From Streptomyces ortus (lineage in GTDB: Bacteria > Actinomycetota > Actinomycetes > Streptomycetales > Streptomycetaceae): DNA of 64,000 bases. The notes below the pieces were generated by a model. It did not search any database and had not been told where the DNA came from. It saw nothing but the letters and a program-made list of their open reading frames with translations. Shown one piece after another: positions 16,510 through 25,254 of the stretch. The translations under genes and the position numbers were made by a program. The stretch is from the NCBI RefSeq assembly GCF_026341275.1, contig NZ_JAIFZO010000002.1:7036118-7100117 (forward strand), given 5' to 3'. Position 1 is the stretch's first letter. Each line of letters begins with the position of its first letter.

Positions 16510-17846
16510 CACGGCAACAGTCGATGACACGCCGACAGCCGGTGACCCGGCGGCGGCCGGCCGCATCCCGCCGGGCCGCGGCCCTCGCCCTGACGGTGGC
16601 GTCCCTCCTCGTCGCGCCTCTCCTGGCGGCGCCCGCCCACGCGGCCGAAGGCCCGCCCCGCACCGGTTTCGAGCGGACCTCCGGAGCGCGCTGGACCACC
16701 CAGCCCGAGGAGCAGACGTTCCTCGCCGCCGTCGACCGGACGAGCGCGCGGGTCTCGCTCAGCCGGATCGGCACCACGAAACAGAACCGGCCCGTCCAGC
16801 TCGTACGCGTCGGAAACCCGCACGCCGCCACCACCGTGCTGCTCGTCTGCAGTCAGCACGGCGACGAACCGTCCGGCCGCGAGGCCTGCCTCACCACCGT
16901 CCGCGATCTCGCGTACGCGAAGGACCCGGGCACCCGCAGGTTCCTCGACCGCACCACGCTGCTCGTCGTGCCCACCGCCAACCCGGACGGCCGCGCCGCC
17001 GACACCCGGGGCAACAGCGACGGCGTCGACATCAACCGCGACCACCTCGCGCTGCGGACGGCCGAGGCGCGCGCGATGGCCGCCGTCGTCCGCGACCGGC
17101 GGCCCGACGTGGTCTACGACCTGCACGAGTACGGAGCCACGCCCCCCTACTACGACAAGGACCTCTTCGATCTCTGGCCCCGCAACCTCAACACCGACGC
17201 GGCCGTGCACGACGAGGCACAGACCCTCTCGCAGGCGTACGTGCGGCCCGCCGCGCAGAGCGCCGGACACTCGACCGGGACGTACGGCATCTGGACCGAC
17301 CCGGTGACCGGCGACCCGATCCGGCAGGTCGCCGGTGACGGGCAGGAGCGGATCCTGCGGAACATGTCCGGCGTCAAACACGGCGTCGGACTGCTCATCG
17401 AGAGCCGGGTCGACCCGCTCACCGAGGCCGAGAAGGCCGACGAGGCGCTCAACAACCGGCGCCGTGTCCACTCCCAACTCGCCGCGCTGGGAGGGCTGTT
17501 CGACTTCACCGACGAACGGCGAGGCCGGATCGGGGCCGCCACCTCGGCGGCCCGGCTGGCCGGCTACCGGGACACCGGACCGGTCTACACGTCAGGCGCC
17601 GACAACGACCCGGCCGAACCGTCCGAGATCATCGCGGACCCGCCCTGCGCCTACCGGCTGACGGCGGACCAGTACGCGGACGTCAAGGACGAGCTGGCGC
17701 TGCACGGGGTCACGGCGCGACCGGACTCCGACGGCGCCGGGGCCCGCGTACCGCTGCGCCAGTCCCTGCGTGCCCTCGTCCCGTTGCTGCTCGACGAGCG
17801 TGCGCCGTACCACCTGACGGTCGCGGAGCGCGACACCCGCTGCTGA
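16506..17846 (+). CDS. secreted M14-family zinc carboxypeptidase
   Basis: A 446-aa protein with a long basic n-region (MTRQQSMTRRQPVTRRRPAA) and a signal core ending APAHA. Zinc ligands are His118 and Glu121 in QHGDE and His207 in DLHEYG; the general base is Glu299 in LIESR. These are the M14 carboxypeptidase hallmarks. It starts inside the stop of the S15 peptidase gene (ATGA), so the two are made together. A C-terminal ~110-residue extension follows the catalytic domain, function unclear. Confidence 0.9.
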   Translation: MTRQQSMTRRQPVTRRRPAASRRAAALALTVASLLVAPLLAAPAHAAEGPPRTGFERTSGARWTTQPEEQTFLAAVDRTSARVSLSRIGTTKQNRPVQLVRVGNPHAATTVLLVCSQHGDEPSGREACLTTVRDLAYAKDPGTRRFLDRTTLLVVPTANPDGRAADTRGNSDGVDINRDHLALRTAEARAMAAVVRDRRPDVVYDLHEYGATPPYYDKDLFDLWPRNLNTDAAVHDEAQTLSQAYVRPAAQSAGHSTGTYGIWTDPVTGDPIRQVAGDGQERILRNMSGVKHGVGLLIESRVDPLTEAEKADEALNNRRRVHSQLAALGGLFDFTDERRGRIGAATSAARLAGYRDTGPVYTSGADNDPAEPSEIIADPPCAYRLTADQYADVKDELALHGVTARPDSDGAGARVPLRQSLRALVPLLLDERAPYHLTVAERDTRC

Positions 17847-17882
17847 GGCGGTTGGGATCGGCGGCACCTGTGGTAGGTCGTA

Positions 17883-17906
17883 GGCACACGATCAGGAATG
17901 TGTGCC
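17883..17906. promoter_or_regulatory. inverted repeat upstream of the BCCT transporter
   Basis: GGCACAC-N10-GTGTGCC (17883-17889 and 17900-17906) is a perfect 7-bp inverted repeat ending 27 nt before the BCCT start. It could be an operator, or a hairpin in the 5' leader just upstream of the ribosome-binding site. Confidence 0.4.
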
Positions 17907-17933
17907 GAACGCTTTCCGGGGAAGGTGCCGCCG

Positions 17934-19667
17934 ATGACCGAAGATCTGAAGGACAGGGGAGGCCGGGGCGATCCGTCGGGCGTCCCAGGCGGCCCGGACG
18001 CCCCAGCGGCCGGAGGGCCCCGCCCCCGCACGGACTGGGTGGTGTTCGGCGTCACCGCCGCACTCACCGTCGCGTTCGTGATCTGGGGAGCGGTGGCCAC
18101 CGACTCCCTGGAGAGTGCCTCCACCACCATGCTCAATGGCCTCATCCACAACGGCGGCTGGGCGTTCATGCTCGCCGCCTCGGGATTCGTGGTCTTCGCC
18201 CTGTGGCTGGCGATCAGCCGCTACGGACGGATCCACCTCGGTGCGGAGGGCGAGGAGCCCGAGTTCCGTACCGTCTCCTGGGTGGCGATGATGTTCAGCG
18301 CCGGCATGGGAATCGGCCTGATGTTCTACGGTGTGAGCGAGCCCCTCTCGCACTACTCGACACCCCCGCCGGGCACCACGCCCGCCGACTCCGCGGAACG
18401 CATGGAGACGGCGATGGCCACCACCCTCTTCCACTGGACGCTGCACCCGTGGGCGATCTACGCGGTGGTGGGCCTCGCCATCGCCTACAGCACCTACCGC
18501 AAGCGCCGGCGCCAGACCATCAGCGCCGTCTTCACCCCGCTCATCGGCGAGAAGCACGCGAACGGCTCGGCCGGCCGGGCGATCGACATCCTCGCCATCA
18601 TCGCCACCGTCTTCGGATCGGCGGCCTCGCTCGGCCTCGGCGCACTCCAGATCGGCTCCGGCTTCACCGAGCTGGACTGGCTGGACTCGGTGAGCAACGG
18701 ACTGCTCGTCTCGATCATCGCCGTGCTGACCGTGGCGTTCGTCGCCTCGGCCATCTCCGGCGTGGAGAAGGGCATCCAGTGGCTGTCCAACATCAACATG
18801 GTGCTGGCCCTGGTGCTCGCCCTCTTCGTGTTCGTCGCGGGCCCCACCATCATCGTGCTGGACCTGCTGCCGACGTCGGTCTTCTCCTACCTCGGTGACC
18901 TCACCCAGCTCGCCGGCCGCACCGAGGCCAGCGGCGGCAAGGGCGTCGCCGACTGGCTCGGCAGCTGGACCGTCTTCTACTGGGCGTGGTGGATCTCCTG
19001 GACGCCCTTCGTCGGCATGTTCATCGCCCGCATCAGCCGCGGTCGCACCATCCGGCAGTTCGTCGGCGGCGTCATCCTCGTGCCCAGCACGGTGAGCCTC
19101 GTCTGGTTCGCGATCTTCGGCGGTACGGCGATGAAGCTGAAGGAGGGCGGCGCGCTCGCGGGTGTGACGACCCCCGAGGGCCAGCTCTTCGGCGTCCTCC
19201 AGGAGTTCCCCATCGCGACGGCCACCAGCCTGCTCGTGATGATCCTCGTCGGCATCTTCTTCGTCTCGGGCGCCGACGCCGCGTCCATCGTCATGGGCAC
19301 GCTCTCCCAGAAGGGCGCACTCGAACCCGGGCGGTTCGTCGTGGTCTTCTGGGGTGTCGTGACCGGCGCCGTGGCCGCGATCATGCTGCTCGTCGGCAGC
19401 GGCAACGGGGACGCGCTCACCGGTCTGCAGAACCTCACGATCCTGGCCGCCGCGCCCTTCGTCCTCGTGATGATCGGCATGTGCATCGCCCTCATGCGCG
19501 ATCTGCGCCGGGATCCGGTCATCGTCCGCAACGAGATGGGGTCCGAGGCGGTCGAACTGGCCGTGATCGAGGGCCACAAGAAGTACGACGGGGACTTCGA
19601 GATCCGGGTCGGCCCGGGAGCCGGCACGGAAATCAACGGCGACCCCTTGGGCCACGACCACACGTGA
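17934..19667 (+). CDS. BCCT-family betaine/choline/carnitine transporter
   Basis: A 577-aa membrane transporter with about 12 hydrophobic segments between residues 25 and 530. The family signature is clear: SWTVFYWAWWISWTPFVGMF, then IARISRGRTIRQF, and MMFSAGMGIGLMFYGVSEP earlier. BCCT carriers import glycine betaine, choline, carnitine or ectoine with Na+ or H+, mainly for osmoprotection. ATG 17934 follows GGGGAAGG; the upstream in-frame start adds only a few residues. Both tails are hydrophilic, and the C-terminal one (about 40 residues) lacks the positive cluster of the osmosensing tail of BetP. Confidence 0.93.
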   Translation: MTEDLKDRGGRGDPSGVPGGPDAPAAGGPRPRTDWVVFGVTAALTVAFVIWGAVATDSLESASTTMLNGLIHNGGWAFMLAASGFVVFALWLAISRYGRIHLGAEGEEPEFRTVSWVAMMFSAGMGIGLMFYGVSEPLSHYSTPPPGTTPADSAERMETAMATTLFHWTLHPWAIYAVVGLAIAYSTYRKRRRQTISAVFTPLIGEKHANGSAGRAIDILAIIATVFGSAASLGLGALQIGSGFTELDWLDSVSNGLLVSIIAVLTVAFVASAISGVEKGIQWLSNINMVLALVLALFVFVAGPTIIVLDLLPTSVFSYLGDLTQLAGRTEASGGKGVADWLGSWTVFYWAWWISWTPFVGMFIARISRGRTIRQFVGGVILVPSTVSLVWFAIFGGTAMKLKEGGALAGVTTPEGQLFGVLQEFPIATATSLLVMILVGIFFVSGADAASIVMGTLSQKGALEPGRFVVVFWGVVTGAVAAIMLLVGSGNGDALTGLQNLTILAAAPFVLVMIGMCIALMRDLRRDPVIVRNEMGSEAVELAVIEGHKKYDGDFEIRVGPGAGTEINGDPLGHDHT

Positions 19668-19681
19668 CCGCGCCCCGTGCG

Positions 19682-19706
19682 GGGGCCGCACACAGGCTGC
19701 GGCCCC
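19682..19706 (+). terminator. 9-bp perfect hairpin after the BCCT gene
   Basis: GGGGCCGCA-CACAGGC-TGCGGCCCC is a perfect 9-bp stem with a 7-nt loop, 15 nt after the BCCT stop. No U-tract. Confidence 0.8.
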
Positions 19707-19726
19707 GTCGTGGCTGAGACTGCGCA

Positions 19727-19764
19727 GTTCCCCGCGCCCCTGAATCACCAGGGGTGCGGGGAAC
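19727..19764. repeat. head-to-head pair of the dispersed GC element forming a 16-bp hairpin
   Basis: GTTCCCCGCGCCCCTG at 19727-19742 faces CAGGGGTGCGGGGAAC at 19749-19764 across a 6-nt loop. All 16 positions pair, one of them as a G.T wobble. Each arm is one copy of the dispersed AGGGGCGCGGGGAAC element, on opposite strands. It probably adds a second terminator behind the BCCT gene. Confidence 0.75.
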
Positions 19765-19882
19765 CGCTCGACCTCGGCCGCGGCTGACCCGCACCTACCG
19801 CTTCGGCCTTCCGGCGCGCGGGACATCAGCGGAATATGTCATGCCGTGCTCAGAGTTGGCCCGGTCCGGGAATACTCACAGC

Positions 19883-20905
19883 ATGTCTGCCGAGTACGCG
19901 ACCTTCGGCCTGGCACCGGCGATGCGTGCCGGTGGAGTTCTGGCCAACGGTGACTACCGAGCGCACCGGGACTTCGTCGACTTCATCATCGACGGACGCC
20001 CGCTGCTGTACCAGCTGTCCGACCTCGACGCCGTGTCCCCCCTCGCCTCCGACGTACCACCCGCCATCTTCATGGCCCAGGTGCAGAGCCTGCTGCTGGA
20101 AGCCGAACCTCCGCTCGACGGCGGCCGGTACGTCATCTACGGCTGCCCCGAGTGCGAGGACCTCGCCTGCGGTGCCGTGACCGCCGTGATCGACCGGCAC
20201 GGCGACGACTTCGTGTGGCGCGACTTCGCCTGGCAGACCGACGACCACCCGGACCTGGAGCGGAACGGCTACCACGGCATCGGCCCCTTCCTCTTCCAGG
20301 GCGACGCCTACCGTGCCGCCCTGGGCTCCCTGCTCGCCGGGGCCGCCGGGGGCGAGCGCCGCCGGGTCCTGCTGATCGGCGCCCGGGCGACCGTCCTCGC
20401 CAAGCTCGCCGCCGCCCTGCGCATCATCGGCATCGGCGCGGACATCTCCCGGGACGCCGCCGGCGTGCCGGCCGACGAACTGCGCACCTACGGCGCCGTC
20501 GCCTTCGGCCGTGCCGTCGGCGAGCGGGAGCGCGCCGACGTCCGGCACTCCTTCGAACGGGCCGGCGTCGACGTCGCGTACGTCGAGGGGCTGGCCCCGA
20601 TCGTCCCGCTCCTGGTCGCCCAGATAGAGAACGCCCTGGACCGCAGCCCCCGGGAACAGCGCCGGCTGACGCGGCTGGTCGCCGCCGACGGCGAGGCGGG
20701 CGTCGAGGTCACCTCACCCTGCCGGGTCCAGCTGACCGCGTACCGGCTGGACCGCCTCTACCGCACCCATATGCACGAGGTGTTCGACGGCGTCCTGGAA
20801 GCGGGCCGCCACCGGCTTCCGCTGGACACGAGGGCGACGAAGGGGGAGTCCTTCATCGTGGCGCGGACGTCCGGGAGCGTACTGGTGGAGGTGATGGCCC
20901 GCTGA
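19883..20905 (+). CDS. unrecognised soluble protein with a CPEC motif
   Basis: A 340-aa protein; no signal peptide or membrane span. The N-terminal half has FVDFIIDGRPLLYQLSDLD and then YGCPECEDLACGAVTAVIDR, where C-P-E-C and a third Cys about four residues on could hold a metal or a disulfide. The middle (RRVLLIGARATVLAKLAAALR, about residues 155-175) resembles a nucleotide-binding strand-loop-helix. I do not recognise the family; labels such as oxidoreductase would be guesses. ATG 19883 was chosen because the matching of coding character begins there. It stands alone between the BCCT terminators and the ABC-F gene. Confidence 0.75.
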   Translation: MSAEYATFGLAPAMRAGGVLANGDYRAHRDFVDFIIDGRPLLYQLSDLDAVSPLASDVPPAIFMAQVQSLLLEAEPPLDGGRYVIYGCPECEDLACGAVTAVIDRHGDDFVWRDFAWQTDDHPDLERNGYHGIGPFLFQGDAYRAALGSLLAGAAGGERRRVLLIGARATVLAKLAAALRIIGIGADISRDAAGVPADELRTYGAVAFGRAVGERERADVRHSFERAGVDVAYVEGLAPIVPLLVAQIENALDRSPREQRRLTRLVAADGEAGVEVTSPCRVQLTAYRLDRLYRTHMHEVFDGVLEAGRHRLPLDTRATKGESFIVARTSGSVLVEVMAR

Positions 20906-20996
20906 CAGCCCGGGGCGGGCGCCCGCGCGGGTGACGGGGGCGTGCGGGAAACCCTGGCGCGGGCGCGCGGGCCCGGCGATTAGGATCGGCCTCCTG

Positions 20997-22637
20997 ATGA
21001 CTGCCACTCTCGTCGCCAAGAACCTCGCCGCCGGCCACGGCGACCGCACCCTCTTCGCCGAACTCGACCTCGTCGTCGCGCCCGGCGACGTGATCGGTCT
21101 CGTCGGTGCCAACGGCGCGGGCAAGTCCACCCTGCTCCGGCTGCTCGCCGGCCTCGACAAGCCCGAGGACGGCGAACTGCGGCTCTCCCCGCCCACCGCG
21201 GCCGTCGGCCATCTGCCGCAGGAACCGGAACGCCGGCCCGGCGAGTCCGTACGGGAGTTCCTGGCGCGCCGCACCGGCGTGGCCGAGGCCCAGCGGGTCA
21301 TGGACGAGGCCACGCAGGCACTCGTCGACGGGGCGCCGGGCGCGGACGACGCGTACGCGGACAGCCTGGAGCGGTGGCTCGCGCTGGGCGGCGCCGACCT
21401 CGACGAGCGGTCCGAGGAGGTCGCCGACTCGCTCGGCCTCGCCGTCGGCCTGGACCAGCCGATGACCTCGCTCTCCGGCGGCCAGGCGGCCCGCGCCGGA
21501 CTCGCCTCGCTCCTCCTGTCCCGCTACGACGTGTTCCTGCTCGACGAGCCGACCAACGACCTCGACCTGGACGGTCTGGAGCGCCTGGAACGCTTCGTCT
21601 CCGGGCTGCGCGCGGGCACGGTCGTCGTCAGCCACGACCGCGAGTTCCTCACCCGCACGGTCACCAAGGTTCTCGAACTCGACCTGGCCCAGCAGCAGAT
21701 CACCCTGTACGGCGGCGGCTACGAGGCCTATCTGGAAGAGCGGGACGTGGCCCGCCGGCACGCCCGCGAGGGCTACGAGGAGTACGCCGACAAGCGGTCC
21801 GCCCTGGAGGGCCGCGCCCAGATGCAGCGCTCCTGGATGGACAAGGGCGTCAAGAACGCCCGGCGCAAGGCGAACAACGACAACGACAAGATCGGCCGCA
21901 AGTTCCGCAGCGAGGCCAGCGAGAAGCAGGCCGCGAAGGCCCGGCAGACCCAGCGCATGATCGAACGGCTCGACGTGGTGGAGGAGCCGCGCAAGGAGTG
22001 GGAGCTGCGGATGGAGATCGCGGCGGCCCCGCGGTCGGGATCCGTGGTCGCCACCCTGCGCGACGCGGAGGTCCGCCGGGGTGACTTCACCTTCGGCCCG
22101 GCCACACTCCAGATCGACTGGGCGGACCGGGTGGCCGTCACCGGTGCGAACGGCGCGGGCAAGTCCACGCTGCTCGGCGCGCTGCTCGGCCGGATCCCGC
22201 TGGACTCGGGCCACGCCACGCTCGGCTCGGGCGTGGTCGTCGGCGAGGTCGACCAGGCCCGCAAGCTCTTCCACGGCACGGAGGCGCTGCTCGACGCGTT
22301 CTGCGCGGCCGTTCCCGACACCGAACCGGCCGAGGTCCGCACGCTGCTCGCCAAGTTCGGCCTCAAGGCGGACCACGTCCTGCGTCCGGCCGCCAGTCTC
22401 TCGCCGGGCGAACGCACCCGCTCGGCCCTGGCCCTGCTCCAGGGCCGGGGAGTGAACCTCCTGGTCCTCGACGAGCCGACCAACCACCTCGACCTCCCGG
22501 CGATCGAGCAACTGGAGTCGGCCCTCGACGCCTACGAGGGCACCCTGCTCCTGGTGACCCACGACCGCCGCATGCTGAACGCGGTCCACACGACCCGCCG
22601 CCTGGAGGTGGCAGCAGGCAAGGTGACGGAGCGCTAA
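20997..22637 (+). CDS. ABC-F family ATP-binding protein
   Basis: A 546-aa soluble protein with two ABC domains and no membrane segments. Walker A motifs GANGAGKST start at about residues 37 and 383; signatures are LSGGQAARAG and LSPGERTRS, with DEPTNDLD and DEPTNHLD Walker B ends. The Lys/Arg-rich linker between them (about 245-330: ARRKANNDNDKIGRKF) is the P-site tRNA interaction motif region. ABC-F proteins bind the ribosomal E site and act as translation factors or antibiotic protection proteins. Without a biosynthetic cluster nearby, a housekeeping role is as likely as resistance. Confidence 0.92.
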   Translation: MTATLVAKNLAAGHGDRTLFAELDLVVAPGDVIGLVGANGAGKSTLLRLLAGLDKPEDGELRLSPPTAAVGHLPQEPERRPGESVREFLARRTGVAEAQRVMDEATQALVDGAPGADDAYADSLERWLALGGADLDERSEEVADSLGLAVGLDQPMTSLSGGQAARAGLASLLLSRYDVFLLDEPTNDLDLDGLERLERFVSGLRAGTVVVSHDREFLTRTVTKVLELDLAQQQITLYGGGYEAYLEERDVARRHAREGYEEYADKRSALEGRAQMQRSWMDKGVKNARRKANNDNDKIGRKFRSEASEKQAAKARQTQRMIERLDVVEEPRKEWELRMEIAAAPRSGSVVATLRDAEVRRGDFTFGPATLQIDWADRVAVTGANGAGKSTLLGALLGRIPLDSGHATLGSGVVVGEVDQARKLFHGTEALLDAFCAAVPDTEPAEVRTLLAKFGLKADHVLRPAASLSPGERTRSALALLQGRGVNLLVLDEPTNHLDLPAIEQLESALDAYEGTLLLVTHDRRMLNAVHTTRRLEVAAGKVTER

Positions 22638-22640
22638 CCC

Positions 22641-22662
22641 CCTGAGGGCGCAGCCCTCCAGG
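22641..22662. terminator. hairpin between convergent ABC-F and tex genes
   Basis: GAGGGC-GCA-GCCCTC is extended by CCT/AGG across a single bulged base. It begins three bases after the ABC-F stop and runs into a copy of the dispersed element (AGGGGCGCGGGGAACGGCGC, from 22660). Confidence 0.6.
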
Positions 22663-22734
22663 GGCGCGGGGAACGGCGCGACCAGCCCCACCGGACCCGC
22701 ACCCGACAACGGCGCGGGCCCGGAAGCCCAAAAA

Positions 22735-25131
22735 TCAGCCCCGCCCCTTACGACCCTTCGGGTCAGCGAGCCCCGCCCGCCGCAAGGCATCCGCCATCGC
22801 GCTGTTCCCGGGCGCGGGCGCGGAAGCCTGACGTGAACCCCCGCCACCCCCACCGCCGGAACGCCCCCGCTGCTGAGGTGGCCGCCCGCCCCCGCGCTGA
22901 GGGCGCCCGGAGCCCCCCTCCTGCGCCGCCGCCGAGGCATCGTCGTCCAACCGCAGGGTCAAAGAGATCCGCTTACGCGGAACATCGACCTCGCGCACCT
23001 TCACCTTCACGATGTCCCCGGACTTCACCACGTCCCGCGGGTCCTTGACGAACGTCTTCGACATCGCGGAGACATGGACGAGGCCGTCCTGGTGCACGCC
23101 CACGTCCACGAACGCCCCGAACGCCGCCACGTTCGTGACGACCCCCTCCAGGACCATCCCCGGCTCCAGGTCGGCGATCTTCTCGACGCCGTCCTTGAAG
23201 GTCGCCGTCTTGAAGGCGGGCCGCGGGTCGCGCCCCGGCTTCTCCAGCTCCCGCAGGATGTCCGTCACCGTCGGCAGACCGAACTTCTCGTCCACGAAGT
23301 CCGCCGGCTTCAGCGAGCGCAGCGCCCCTGTGTTGCCGATCAGCGAGCCGACCCCGCTCCCCGCCGTCTTCACCATCCGGCGGACCACGGGGTACGCCTC
23401 GGGGTGCACGCTCGACGCGTCCAGCGGGTCCTCGCCGCCGCGGATCCGCAGGAAGCCCGCACACTGCTCGTACGCCTTGGGGCCGAGCCTGGCCACCTTC
23501 TTCAGCGCGGTGCGTGAGGTGAACGGGCCGTTCGCGTCGCGGTGCGCCACGATGTTCTCGGCGAGTCCGGAGGTGATGCCGGAGACCCGGGTGAGCAGCG
23601 GTGTGGACGCCGTGTTGACGTCCACACCGACGCCGTTCACACAGTCCTCGACGACTGCGTCGAGGGAGCGCGAGAGCTTCACCTCGGACAGGTCGTGCTG
23701 GTACTGGCCGACACCGATCGACTTCGGGTCGATCTTCACCAGCTCGGCGAGCGGGTCCTGCAGACGGCGCGCGATGGAGACGGCGCCGCGCAGCGACACG
23801 TCCATGCCGGGCAGCTCCTGCGAGGCGAACGCCGACGCCGAGTACACGGACGCGCCCGCCTCGGACACCATCACCTTGGTGAGGTTCAGCTCCGGGTGCT
23901 TCGCGATGAGTTCACCGGCGAGCTTGTCCGTCTCGCGGGACGCCGTGCCGTTGCCGATGGCGATCAGCTCGACCGCGTGCTCCTTGGCGAGGCGGGCGAG
24001 CTTGGCGATGGCCTCGTCCCACCGGTTCGCCGGGACGTGCGGGTGGATGACGTCGGTGGCGACGGCCTTGCCGGTCGCGTCGACCACGGCCACCTTCACC
24101 CCCGTACGGAACCCCGGGTCGAGCCCTAGCGTCGAGCGTGTGCCCGCCGGGGCGGCCAGCAGCAGGTCGCGCAGGTTCGTCGCGAAGACATTGACCGCCT
24201 CGTCCTCGGCGGCCGTGCGCAGCCGCAGCCGCAGGTCGATGCCGAGGTGGACGAGGAGCCGGGTGCGCCAGGCCCAGCGGACCGTGTCCGTCAGCCACTT
24301 GTCGCCCGGCCGGCCCCGGTCGGCGATCCCGAAGCGCTGCGCGACGATCCCCTCGTACGAGGACGGGCCGGGCTGCTCGGACGGCTCCTCGGGCTCCAGG
24401 ACGAGGTCCAGGACGTCCTCCTTCTCGCCGCGGAGCATGGCCAGAACGCGGTGCGAGGGCAGCGCCTTGAAGGGCTCGCCGAAGTCGAAGTAGTCGGCGA
24501 ACTTGGCGCCCGCCTCCTCCTTGCCCTCCTTGACCTTGGCGACCAGCCGGCCGCGCACCCACATGCGCTCGCGCAGCTCGCCGATCAGGTCGGCGTCCTC
24601 CGAGAAACGCTCGGTGAGGATCGAGCGGGCGCCGTCCAGGGCGGTCTGCGGGTCCGCGACACCCTTGTCGGCGTCGACGAAGGCCGTGGCCGCGGCGACC
24701 GGATCGACGGACGGGTCCTTGAGAAGGCCCTCGGCGAGCGGCTCGAGGCCCGCCTCCCGGGCGATCTGCGCCTTCGTGCGCCGCTTCGGCTTGAACGGCA
24801 GGTAGATGTCCTCCAGCCGCGCCTTGGTCTCCGCGCCCTGGATCCGCGCCGCCAGCTCGTCGGTGAGCTTGCCCTGCTCGCGCACCGAGTCGAGGATCGC
24901 CGAACGCCGCTCCTCCAGCTCCCGGAGGTAGCGCAGCCGCTCTTCGAGCGTGCGCAGCTGCTCGTCGTCGAGCATCTCGGTCGCTTCTTTGCGGTACCGG
25001 GCGATGAAGGGCACCGTCGAGCCGCCGTCGAGCAAGTCGACGGCCGCCTTGACCTGCCGCTCCCGCACGCCGAGTTCCGCGGCGATCCTGCCTTCGATGG
25101 ACCCTACGAGGGATGGCAGCTCTGTGGTCAC
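22735..25131 (-). CDS. tex: Tex-family RNA-binding transcriptional accessory protein
   Basis: A 798-aa protein of normal Tex length. Domains in order: Tex N-terminal helical region with VPFIARYRKEATEML (about 40-55) and IYLPFKPKRRTKAQIA; YqgF/RNase H-like domain from about residue 330 (TLGLDPGFRTGVKVAVVD); helix-hairpin-helix region near 500-570 (VDVNTAS, GLAENIV); S1 RNA-binding domain near 655-725 (GVVTNVAAFGAFVDVGVHQDGLVHVS). The tail is a Gly/Arg/Ser-rich RGG-like stretch. Tex binds nucleic acid and affects transcription and RNA stability. GTG 25131 was chosen; an upstream ATG would add 24 unrelated residues. Convergent with the ABC-F gene. Confidence 0.95.
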   Translation of the reverse strand: MTTELPSLVGSIEGRIAAELGVRERQVKAAVDLLDGGSTVPFIARYRKEATEMLDDEQLRTLEERLRYLRELEERRSAILDSVREQGKLTDELAARIQGAETKARLEDIYLPFKPKRRTKAQIAREAGLEPLAEGLLKDPSVDPVAAATAFVDADKGVADPQTALDGARSILTERFSEDADLIGELRERMWVRGRLVAKVKEGKEEAGAKFADYFDFGEPFKALPSHRVLAMLRGEKEDVLDLVLEPEEPSEQPGPSSYEGIVAQRFGIADRGRPGDKWLTDTVRWAWRTRLLVHLGIDLRLRLRTAAEDEAVNVFATNLRDLLLAAPAGTRSTLGLDPGFRTGVKVAVVDATGKAVATDVIHPHVPANRWDEAIAKLARLAKEHAVELIAIGNGTASRETDKLAGELIAKHPELNLTKVMVSEAGASVYSASAFASQELPGMDVSLRGAVSIARRLQDPLAELVKIDPKSIGVGQYQHDLSEVKLSRSLDAVVEDCVNGVGVDVNTASTPLLTRVSGITSGLAENIVAHRDANGPFTSRTALKKVARLGPKAYEQCAGFLRIRGGEDPLDASSVHPEAYPVVRRMVKTAGSGVGSLIGNTGALRSLKPADFVDEKFGLPTVTDILRELEKPGRDPRPAFKTATFKDGVEKIADLEPGMVLEGVVTNVAAFGAFVDVGVHQDGLVHVSAMSKTFVKDPRDVVKSGDIVKVKVREVDVPRKRISLTLRLDDDASAAAQEGGSGRPQRGGGRPPQQRGRSGGGGGGGSRQASAPAPGNSAMADALRRAGLADPKGRKGRG

Positions 25132-25254
25132 GATTCCCGTACCGCCTTCTTGACTGGGGTTGCGCGGCAATTGTGGCAGGTGGCACCGACAACGGGGGAT
25201 CAAGGGCGCACCGGAGGAGCCCGGCGAGTGGGGGGGGTGTCCGGCCGGAGGGGG

